This document shows, piece after piece, positions 49,764 through 60,300 of a stretch of 64,000 nucleotides of DNA. A program made the translations under genes and the position numbers. Below the pieces are notes generated by a model, which was not told the DNA's origin, made no database searches, and saw only the letters and a program-made list of their open reading frames with translations. The stretch comes from Anthoceros angustus (Eukaryota > Streptophyta > Anthocerotopsida > Anthocerotales > Anthocerotaceae), in contig VJWM01000063.1 of the NCBI GenBank assembly GCA_010909165.1, positions 1,488,001-1,552,000 of the forward strand, written 5' to 3'. Positions within the stretch are counted from its first letter, which is position 1. Every line of letters begins with the position of its first letter.

Positions 49764-51810
49764 TTGCAGCAAGCAGAGCTTCAGATTGAGCAGTATCCAT
49801 TTGCTCGCAGACGGGAGTCGAAGGGAGGGATGGGCGGTCTTGCTTCTGGGGCCGGCGATGGCAGAAAGAAGAGGACAGTCACCGGGCTGTCGTCTGATCA
49901 GAAACCGTGGGGATGCAGCAGGACAGAATGTTACCAGACGGAGAACGCATCGCTGCCGTTCGTGGACAGATGCGGGCTCTCGGGCCGGGAGCAGCACACT
50001 GTAGTGTCGGACTTGGACGGCACTCTCCTCCGGTCCAGCAGCAGCTTCCCCTACTTCATGCTGGTGGCGTTTGAGGCAGGGAGCCCATTGCGGGCCGTGT
50101 TGCTGCTGCTGGTGGCACCGCTGGCTTGGGTTCTGTACCATTTTGTGTCGGAGGCGGCAGGGATCAAGATCCTCATCTTCTTCAGCTACGCAGGCTTGAA
50201 GGTGTCGGAGATAGAGTCTGCGTCCAGAGCTGTTCTCTGCAAGTTCTACCTGGAAGACATGCATCCCGAGGCCTACAGAGTCTTCATCGCCTGCGGCAAG
50301 AGGTGAGCAATGGCTGCTTCTGCCGAGTGGGTAGGATTGATTGCTTGCTGGAGAATGTTTGATCTCAGTTAGGCATGGCTGGATGTGTGATGCAATTTGT
50401 GACTCCCAGGTACGTGGTGACTGCCAACCCACGGATCATGGTGGAGCCGTTTCTGAAGGAGTATCTTGAGGTGGACGGGGTGATGGGCACAGAGATCCAA
50501 GTCACTGCGGGAGGCCATGCAACAGGATTTGCATCCGGTCCCGGAGTTCTGGTGGGCTCGAAGAAGCGAGATGCAGTCCAGCACAAGTTCCATGGCGTTG
50601 CGCCTGACGTTGGCTTGGGAGACAGAGCATCTGACTTGCCTTTCCTCGCCCTCTGCAAGGTAACTATAATCCCTCCCTCAGCAAAGTTTTACCTCGGCAG
50701 TCTCAACAGAATCCCCGACTTCAGGCCAGGAATCCGCACCTCCGCATCAACGTGAAGTTGGCCAAGCTGCCGAAGCTGCTGGGCTAATGGCTCCAGGTAT
50801 CTGGTTTGACACACCCATATCTGCATCCATCTTTGCAGGAGGCCTACCTGGTACCCCGCAACAAGAAGGTAGATCCTGTGCCTCGCCACGAGTACTTGAA
50901 GCCGTTGGTGTTTCATGACGGGAGACTCGTGCAGAGGCCCACTCCCTTGATGTCACTCTTGATCTTCCTGTGGGCTCCCTTGGGCCTGCTGTTGGCAGTG
51001 GTACGCATGTCCATCGGCATCAGCATCCCCATGTGGTGGGCTCTCCCTGTGGAGACTATGCTGGGAGTGAGAGTAGATATCAAAGGTACGCCTCCTACCT
51101 CAGGAGTGGCAGAGGGAAGAAGTGGGGTCCTGTTTGTCTGCTCACATCGCACGCTGCTGGATCCCATCTTCCTTTCCATCGCCTTGAGGAGGAATGTCAC
51201 GGCCGTCACCTACTCCATAAGCCGAGTATCCGAGGTAAGGATTCCCACCTTGTTCCCCATCTTGTGCTGCTTCGCCAGCTCTGCATTGCCGACTCTTCCT
51301 GTCTGTGTGCAGGTGCTGTCTCCAATCAAGACGGTGCGTCTGACCCGTTGCCGGGACAAGGATGCCAAGATGATGCAAACTCTGCTGGAAGAAGGAGACC
51401 TTGTGGTGTGCCCAGAAGGAACAACGTGCAGGGAGCCGTTTCTGCTGCGGTTCTCCTCATTGTTTGCGGAACTAGCGGATTGCATCGTGCCTGTTACCAT
51501 GCGGTGCCACATCTCTATGTTTCATGGCACTTCTGCCAGGGGCATGAAGGGAATGGATCCCTTCTTCTTTTTCATGAACCCATCACCCCTCTACGAGGTC
51601 ACATTCTTGGAGCAGCTGCCGTTGGAGATGACCTGTGCTGGGGGTAAATCTAGCCATGAAGTTGCCAACTATATTCAGAGGTCATTGGCTGCCTCGTTAG
51701 GATTCGAGTGCACCAACTTGACGAGAAGGGACAAATACAGGATTCTAGCTGGCAATGATGGACTTGTGCCAGATGATGGAAAGCAGGCCAAGAAGATGAC
51801 TGGCTGCTGA
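49764..51810 (+). CDS. Bifunctional sn-2 glycerol-3-phosphate acyltransferase/phosphatase, GPAT4/6/8 type
   Basis: Land-plant enzymes of this family transfer an acyl group to the sn-2 position of glycerol-3-phosphate and then dephosphorylate it, giving 2-monoacylglycerol for cutin. They are ER-membrane enzymes. Four exons join in frame: 49764-50302, 50410-50659, 50839-51234 and 51313-51810, all GT-AG, for 560 residues. The HAD-like phosphatase part has motif I DLDGTLLR (Asp83, Asp85) and a motif III GDRASD (about 250-255), so phosphatase activity is expected, as in GPAT4/6/8 and unlike GPAT5/7-type proteins. Hydrophobic segments lie near 93-145 and 300-335. Acyltransferase motifs are HRTLLD (His366, Asp371) and PEGTTCRE (about 429-436). 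The extreme N-terminus is longer than usual; an alternative start at 49830 would give 538 residues and fits the family better. Confidence 0.92.
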
Positions 51811-53447
51811 TCATCTCCTTTCTGGAGGTCGAGTGATGAATAATCCAACCCATAGGCCAGCAGGGTAGGGTGTGACACTCCCTGCACCTCATCTGTTTCA
51901 AGAAACTCGTACTTGCTCAAACAACCTATGCGTAGAGGCGAGATCCCAGAAGCCTCATCACAACTTGTACACCAGCGAAGAGATCACATGTCTATCACCA
52001 AGCTGAAAAATTGTCCTACCAGCCAGCCATTTTAGAACAGACTCACCAATCAGGACCCCGACATACGTGATCCGTGGCACTTCCATCGTAAAGGACCACC
52101 ACCTCGTCGTCCAGTGAGCTGTTCTGGCATGGATAAGTCATCACCAGCAAGCAGGACGTGATTGATGACAGTCCGTGGCACAGCCATCGCCCACCAGAGA
52201 CAGTGACGGTTTCGAGCCCCTCTACCATAAAGAGCGGATACAGTGCAGCATAAATGCCAGTACCAGCAGAGACCAACAACCCACATGCCACTCGCGTTGG
52301 CCATAAATTCCAGTCTGTACCTCTTATGATCCCTTATTCCGGCCCCACTTCCCCGGATAGCGCCATTAGGACAAGACATGGATGCCATTCGATATCACCA
52401 CTACACTGGGACTCTGGACACAACCGCTACATCAAGCAACAACCAACCGCAAGTACCAAGGACTCTAGCAGGTCAATCAGCAGGACACAATATCAGAGGC
52501 ACTAAGACTTGCCTACCCCCTTCTCCCGATGTACCTGTTGGCAGGGTTGACTCCCTCCATCTACAACGTAGAGATTGCCATCATATACCCCTTGGTGATT
52601 TCCTCACGGACGTCTCGGTGCCCACAAACTGGAGCACTATAATACATAATGCATCGCCCCCAGGGAAACAAAGGAGATGGGGAACACAATGGACCAGAGA
52701 AGAATGAGCTTCAAGAAGTAAAAGTAAAACAGCACCAGCACATATCCCGTGCCAGTAAACCCTCCACGTTTCCTTCAACGTCACAAGGCGTACATTTCCG
52801 TGATATGCACCACCTACGGGGCACAACAAACAGAAGCTCACCATAACAACCTACTGATCTACCTGAAACGACAAACATATTCCCCTTTAGATACTGCTGC
52901 ACAAATACCGTGATGCAGACCTAGTTTCTACTAGCGAGTGCAATGGGCACGCGCAACTACAAAGAGCTTCGTCCTCATGAGGCTACAAGAGATCCAATCA
53001 ACCTGAGATCCAACTGCTGAATCCGCTTCCTATTCGAGGAAAAAGTCCCCACAAAATGCCCAGAGGGTCCGAGCAGCTTTGACACAGAGCACACGGCTCC
53101 ACTCCCAAGGTCAGGGGAAGAACCCATGATTCCAGATGTAAGGTCCAAACAAATGATACTCTGTAGTCTGTACAAGCTGTTGACGTTGAATCCAACCTGA
53201 ATACTGCTGTTACAGCCTTGAGATCAGATCCTTATTGAGCTGCCACTGCGGATGGAAGGATCCTGCCTTTCGTGACATCTATTCCTGCGTGCGTGTTTAC
53301 AGAGTCTCCCACAGATCTCTTCCACTGACTGCCCAGACCTCCTGTCCAGAAACCTGCTTAGAGACTCATGACCTTTTGTCTCCACAAGCATAGACAGGGT
53401 TGGTCTCCCGTTCTCACCCAACTGATGCAAAATGTTGCAAATCATGT
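51811..53447. other. Intergenic region between two convergent genes
   Basis: This region holds the 3' flanks of the acyltransferase gene (+) and the PP2A subunit gene (-). A possible polyadenylation element AATAAT lies at 51839-51844, 29 nt after the acyltransferase stop. Many 60-110 codon ORFs overlap on both strands without recognisable motifs, and I support none of them. Confidence 0.6.
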
Positions 53448-56400
53448 TCAGGCACACATAACTTGATCGCATGCTTGAAGAGCCTGATTGGCAAAGAATC
53501 TAACATCCACATCAGGATCTTCGTTTAATTCCATCAGACATGGTTTGATTGTCTGCTCCACAACCTGCATGACCGCTCCCACAGAGAGACAAGAGAGTGA
53601 GACTAAGGAGCACTTGATGCTAGGGTGGGGGAAAGTTGGCCTCAACTGATACCACAACTCAGATCAACAACCAACATCTGGGATCAAGGGAAACTCACTC
53701 CAGAGTCCACAATTGGGATCATTGACTGAAGCATCTTAGCCACATTAAATTTGATGTTAGGAACCCTGTATGGGACAGGTTAAAAGCAAGTCAAATACTG
53801 CGAAAACATTCAGCTCAAAGCAACTTAGAGAAACAAGAACCACTCTATGTTACCAACTCAAAAACGTAGCACCGATAGTACTTCCATAGAAGCCTATGGG
53901 AAGGATGCACTGACTGTACCTGTCCTTGGCAGCATTGATGACAACAGGAAGCATTGTTTGACATGTAACCTCCGAACCAACTACTGGTGCTAGCATGGAA
54001 ATTGCAAATAATATAGTCATCCTGTACAGGTAATGGGGATTGTTGATCATCTCCAGCACCTGCCAGAAACAACTATAAGCATTCCCTACTTTACCAGCAA
54101 CACACAAAGACCGTAAGGCTATTGCATGTAACTGTTCAGCACGACCTGAGGGATAATATGCTCCAGCGCCCATTCTGAACCAAATTCCTCGGCAAGGCGC
54201 TTCAGGTTGTTGGCAGCTGCCTCCCTGATTGAATACACCTGTAACCGCACAAGACGTTAAGCCTCATTACACTGAAAGTTGACAGGAAGAACAAACCACA
54301 CAGTAATTACATGACAAGGGGCTATACCTGATCACCCAGCCAGTGCATGCATAGGTTGCCAAGCTTGTCATCAAAAAACTCTACCCCTAACTGACTTGCC
54401 AACAGAGGTATGTACTCAATGATAGCAAGCCTCACACGCCAGTGTCTGTCTTCAGCCAGCTCAACAATAGCTGGCAAAAGTGACTGAGACAGGAGGTCAA
54501 TTCCTATCACCTGCAAAGGACATATAGCAATGTTCTAGATCAACTCTGTTAACATTCTAAGTACCAGGTCAAGACACAGGCAGCTACAACCACAATGCCT
54601 AACAACTGCATTTCAGATGCCAGCTACAAGCATACCTGGTTAACTTGGTCAAGTTTACTGATAATATTCAGCCTCACTTCCGGGAACTCGTCCTTCAACA
54701 GTGACAGAAAAATGGGCAGGAGTTGCTCAATTGTTGCCTCCTAGAACAAGCCACCATAACAGCAATCCCAATGAGCCAGTTGCACATACATTAGATTAAA
54801 CTGAAATGAACAATACCAATGCAAATAGAAACCTTCTAAACTAAACATCAATCACCAGACTCAGTTAAACAATATCTACACCTAGCCTTGCACCTTTCCA
54901 AGAAGTGGAGCCATCCCCATTATAACAGATGCCAAGGCAGAACGGACATGCTGTGAAGCATCCGTGGACAACTCCTGTATTGTAAAGACACAGTTTAGCA
55001 AGACCCAGTATAGATCCAAAAAAAGCCATAGGTAACTGAATATGCAACGAAGAGAGAATCACCTTCACACATGGAAGCACATGTTGAATAGCAGATTGTG
55101 GGGTTATGATTGCACAGAACTTTGTCACCTTCCCTGCAGCCGCAATCCGAACCTCTGCCTCGTTGTCGCGTAGAAGGCGCACAAATGCTGGAATCAGCTC
55201 AGTCCTGGGTGTATGGTAATTACAGTCAGCTACTTGATTGAGAGCGACAGAACACAACTTTGAACACCAATTGGGAGCTTGAAGCCCCCAAGGAGAAGTG
55301 GAAGAATACTGCATACAAGACCATGGAAGACTTTTGATGATAGCACCAAGTGAGCCCTGTCATACCTTGTGGCCTCAGGACCAACTCCGTCACAGAGTTC
55401 ATACAGCTGGTTGGCCACCATGTAGCGAACTCTCCATGACTTGTCCTGGTTCAAGTTCAAGGCATAAGATCAAGCCAGATGTTACTGGCTGCTTCAACCT
55501 GAAACCATTCCTAAAAAACCCGGCATGATCCCACAACGACCTTCACCTGTGAGAAGTTGACAATGACAGGTAGCACATGAGCAACACAATCTCCTTGTTC
55601 CAGAAGTTTCCCCAGAGCAGCACATCCTTCGACCGCCAGAAGCCTGACGGAGTCTTGATCTGTAATTCGTTTCAACAGAGGGTTACGCTGGAACTTTGGG
55701 TTGAAGTGAGAGCAGAATGATTTACAAGACCCATCCCATGAGAGGGAGCCTAAGCAGGACGAAGTGAAAATACCATCTAGAGTCAAATCTTTGAAGAAGG
55801 TCATGATGTCAGTCTTCAGGTACGAAGGCTCAACCGTTGCAGCGAATTTCCCCAGATTTAGGGCAGCAGATCTTCTGACCATAGGCATGTCATCATGACA
55901 GAGCTGATTGTACACAGTTCGAAGCTCCGCCCGCAGGAGATCGGGGGCACTTGGGTACGCAATGTGAAAGAGACCACATGCCGAGACACGGGCGGTGAAC
56001 CACTCGCCAGCACCCAATCTCTGAAACGACCATGAAAACCTCGACCTGATTAGTAGCAGATAGACCAGTGCGAACACCTGCGCTACCCATCTCTCCCTCA
56101 TAAACTGCACCATACCTTCACGAGGGGAATGAACCAGTCAATGACATCCCTCTCCTTCATCTGAGATCCAATCTTGCACAATGACTCGACAGCCTTGTCC
56201 CTAACAACCGTCTCCTCAACCGTGCACAGCGTCTCCAAAGGAGGCAGCAACACATGAGCGAACTCTACACCTCCAACATAGGGCACAAACGCGCCCAGTT
56301 CGTCTGCCATCGCCAGCAGAACCTCGTCATCATCGTCATTGTTCTCGCTCAGAAAGGGAATAAGCTCCTTCCTAGTCCTGTCCTCCCCAAGCGCCCGAGC

Positions 56401-56520
56401 GATGATGGACAGCCTGCGGATGGAGTTCAACCTCAGCTGGATATCATCGTTCTTGAGCTCGTCGATCAGAATTGCAATGGGGTACAGGGGCTCATCCACA
56501 ATCGACATATTCACAGCCAT
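53448..56520 (-). CDS. PP2AA: Protein phosphatase 2A 65 kDa regulatory (scaffold) subunit A
   Basis: This is the HEAT-repeat scaffold that binds the PP2A catalytic subunit and a variable B subunit. Twelve exons on the minus strand (high to low): 56116-56520, 55774-56020, 55547-55659, 55366-55445, 55063-55204, 54894-54974, 54636-54740, 54328-54510, 54146-54238, 53920-54059, 53699-53765 and 53448-53564. They sum to 1773 nt, or 590 residues plus stop, close to the 587-588 of flowering-plant homologues. Hallmarks are [20 protein letters not shown] at the start, [44 protein letters not shown] and [12 protein letters not shown] near the end. About 15 HEAT repeats are expected for the family. Introns are 67-161 bp with GT-AG ends. 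An alternative start four codons downstream (56508) is possible. The gene looks intact and makes a good internal control for sequence quality beside the array. Confidence 0.96.
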
Positions 56521-57363
56521 CCTGAGCGCACCGGTAGCACACTGCCCAGCACAATGCAGCTGCCTGCCCCTACATCCAGTCCGCAAACACCAGTACAGTA
56601 TATGCCTCCGCTAACAATGCCCCTTCAATGCAGCTGCTGCTGCTCAAACCCAAACCCGCCCCGGCTCCAATCCGTGTCAAGACTGTCGCAGCCTCCAATT
56701 TTCAAACATGGAGCCGCAGCCGCCAATGCAGGGCAGCCGTTTGCGGATTGGCGAGTAGTCGAACCACCAACATTCGAAGCCTGGTCAAGGTGTCAGAAAA
56801 CCCTACGAATGTGGAACCATTGTTTATTATGTACTCTCACCGCTTGCTTAGATCGCTGTGTTGGTGCATCGTGAGCTCACAACTTTTACCCCAGACGGAT
56901 TCACCCGACAGAAAACTTTACAACCACTACACGGAGAGGCGGAGAGAGAGACAGGATGGTGGTATGATGAATTGCGTGCCCAAATCAGTGGAACCCACAT
57001 GTGGCGGAGAAATTTTGGGTATCCTCCTCGCTCGGTCTGCATTGGTTTCAACCTCGCTCATTCTGGGACCTCCTGCTCATAACAACGAGAGTTGCGCATC
57101 ACAAGGTCATGTAAATGGGGCATTCTGGGAAGGAATTATAGAGTTGGGATAGTCTGAGGAAGCTGGTGAACCAACCAGCTTTCTCACACTATCCTGCTGG
57201 ATTACAATTCCAGTGTACATACATATGATTGGTTTGTGCCTGGCGCGTGGATCAGCAGCGACCTTCTCATACTCATTCTGACGTATGAACAGTATGCCGG
57301 CGAAGAGTTCAAAAGTTGGAAGTTATCCTTCCTCAATTTGGGATCAGCTGGTTCAGCCTTGCT
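56521..57363. other. Intergenic region: PP2A promoter/5' leader and PPR 3' flank
   Basis: The PPR gene ends at 57364 and the PP2A gene starts at 56520 on the same strand, so this 0.84 kb holds the PPR terminator region and the PP2A promoter. ORFs present on the plus strand (56254-56874, 56628-57152) are mostly antisense to PP2A exon 1 or lack motifs. I see no convincing TATA box. Confidence 0.6.
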
Positions 57364-60300
57364 TCACTTCCCCACGGAGAAATTGTGCACCAGTCCGTCC
57401 ATGTCTGTCCACCAGGTCAGGCCAGGCTGCTTCCATGCCTTCATTTGAACTCTTCTCACATGCATTTCTTGTGCCTGCTCCCACATCTGGGCACTTGTGT
57501 ATATGTTCGACATCAACACATATGCTGCAGCATCCTTGTTGTCTAGCTTGACTGCTTCACTAAACGCATCACATGCGACCTCCACGTTTCTCCACTTTTG
57601 ACAAGCACCCAATAGAGTGTGCCATACTGCAGCATTAGGGAGTACAGGCATTGTCCTTGCTACAGCTAGTGCGTCGTCCAGTTGTCCTGCACGACCGAGG
57701 AGATCTACCATGCATGTGTAGTGGTCCACAGTGGGGGCGATGCCATAGTTTTTGCTCATAGTGTCAAAGTACTCTCGTCCCCTGTTCACTAGACCTCTGT
57801 GGCTGCATACAGCTAGGAGACTCAATAATGTGACACCGTCTGGCTTGATGCCGTCCTCACTCATCCTGACAACCAAATCAAAGACCTTTTCGCTGTCTCC
57901 TTGCCGAGAGTATGCTGCAATCAGTGCATTCCAGGTGGCAACATTTTTTTCCTGCAATGCCTCAAACAGCTGCTGTGCATCAACCGTACTGCCGCATTTT
58001 CCATACATACTCATCAAACTGCCCGCTACAAGCACGTCAGCTTCAAGTCCTTGCTCTTTAATCTGTGCATGAAGCTGCCTTCCAAAATCCAAAGCTGCCA
58101 CAGATGCACAAGCTTGGAGAAGACAAACAAATGTCACAGAATTCGGTACAACAATGCCTTCTTGTTGCATAGCACTGTAGAGACGAAGTGCTTCCTGCCC
58201 CATGCCCTGCTGGGAATATCCTGCTATCATAGCACTCCATGTCACGACATTTTTTTCACCGAGTCCATCAAACACTATCCGAGCATCCTCGGGGCTGCCA
58301 CACTTTGCATACATGTTGACTAGACTGCTCGCCAGAAATACATCAGCTTGAAGACCTTGTTCCCTAATTCGTGCATCAAGCTGCCTCCCTTGTTCCAACG
58401 CCAGGGGGCCCACACTTGCACAAGCCTGGAGGAGGCACACAAGTGTCACAGCACTGGGCTCAACCATGAAATCTTGTTGCATGTCACAGAGAAGATCAAG
58501 GGCTTCCAGCCCCATGCCCTGCTGAGAAAACCCTGTTATCATGGAATTCCATGTCACCACATCTTTCTGAGGAAGTCCAGCGAACATGTTCTTAGCATCT
58601 TCTAGGCTGCCGCACTTTGCATACATGTTCACCAAGCTGTTGGCTACAACCACATCAGCCTGAAGACCTTGTTCTATGATTGCCGCATGGAGTTGCTTCC
58701 CCTGCTCCAAAACTGGAGAGCCTAAACTTGCACATGACTGCAGGAGGCACACAAAGGACACACTGTTGGGTTGAGAGATGCCCTCTTCTTGCATAGCTTT
58801 ATGAAGACACAGAGCTTCCATCCCCATGCCCTGCTGGGAATATCCCGCTATCATGGCATTCCATGTCACCACATTCTTCTCCCCCAGTCCATCAAACAGG
58901 GCCCGAGCCTCCTTCAGGCTGCCACACTTTGCATACATGTCCACCAGACTGCTAGCGATAAACATATCAGCTTGAAGTCCTTGTTCTCTAATTGCTGCAT
59001 GGAGCTGCTTCCCTTTTTCCAACGCTGGAGTGCCTAAAATTGCACATGACTGCAGAAGACAAAGGAATGTCACAGAATCGGGTGCGATGGCATTTTCCAT
59101 TTGCATAACCCTGTAGAGATCAAGAGCTTCCTGTGCCATCCCCTTCTGAGAATATCCTGCAATCATGGCATTCCAGGTGAACACAGTTTTTTGACTGAGT
59201 CCCTGGAACACACATACAGCATCCTCTAGCCTACCACACTTTGCATACATGTTCACCAGGCTCCCACCTACAACAACATCAGCCTGAAGTCCTTGTTCTC
59301 TAATCTGCTCATGAAGCTGCTTCCCAGTCTCCAAACTAGCGGTGCCCACACTGACACATGCCTGCAGGAGACACACAAACGTCACGGAATTTGGCATAAT
59401 GATGCCTTCTTCTTGCATAGCTTTGTAAAGGCGAAGGGCTTCCTCACCCATGCCCTGCTGGGAATACCCTGCTATCAAGGCACTCCATGTAACCACATTT
59501 CTTTGACAAAGTCCATCGAACACACCCTGCGCATCCTCTAGGTTGCCACACTTTGCATACATGTTTACCAAGCTGTTGGCAACAGAAACGTCATCCTGTA
59601 GTCCTTGTTCTCTAATTTGTGCGTGAAGCTCCTTCCCCTTCTCCAGACCTGCGAGGCCCACACTTGCACATGCCTGCAGGAGGGACACAAATGTCACAGA
59701 ATCGGGTACAGCGACAGCCTCTTCTCGCATAGCCCTGTAGAGATCTAGCGCCTCATGGCCCATGCCCTGCTGGGAATATCCTGCTATGATAGCACTCCAT
59801 GTCACCACATTCTTTTTTCCAAGTCCCTCAAATACAGCCCGAGCATCCTCCAGGCTGCCACACTTTGCGTACATGTTTATCAGGCTCCCTCCCACAACTA
59901 TATCCGCCAGAAGCCCTCGTTTTTCAATCTCAGCATGAAATTGCTTCCCCTGCTCCAGAGCTGGAGAGCCTAAACTTGCACATGACTGCAGGAGGCACAC
60001 AAAGGACACACTGTTGGGTTGAGAGATTCCCTCTTCTTGCATAGCTTTATGAAGACACAGAGCTTCCATCCCCATGCCCTGCTGGGAATATCCCGCTATC
60101 ATGGCATTCCATGTCACCACATTCTTCTCCCCCAGTCCATCAAACAGGGCCCGAGCCTCCTTCAGGCTGCCACACTTTGCATACATGTCAACCAAACTGC
60201 TAGCGACAAACACATCAGCTCAAAGCCCTTGTTCTCTAATTGATGCATGGAGTTGCTTCCCTTCTCCAAAGCTGGAGAGCCTAAACTTGCACATGACTGC

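Noticed and set aside
52050-52900. Several 80-110 codon ORFs on both strands between the GPAT and PP2A genes
   Set aside because: They overlap one another on both strands, lack motifs and lie in the 3' flanks of convergent genes.
57364-60213. The 3' half of the PPR gene as an independent gene
   Set aside because: Its frame begins within a repeat with no ATG, no transit peptide and no promoter space. It continues the same triplet array as the upstream frame.
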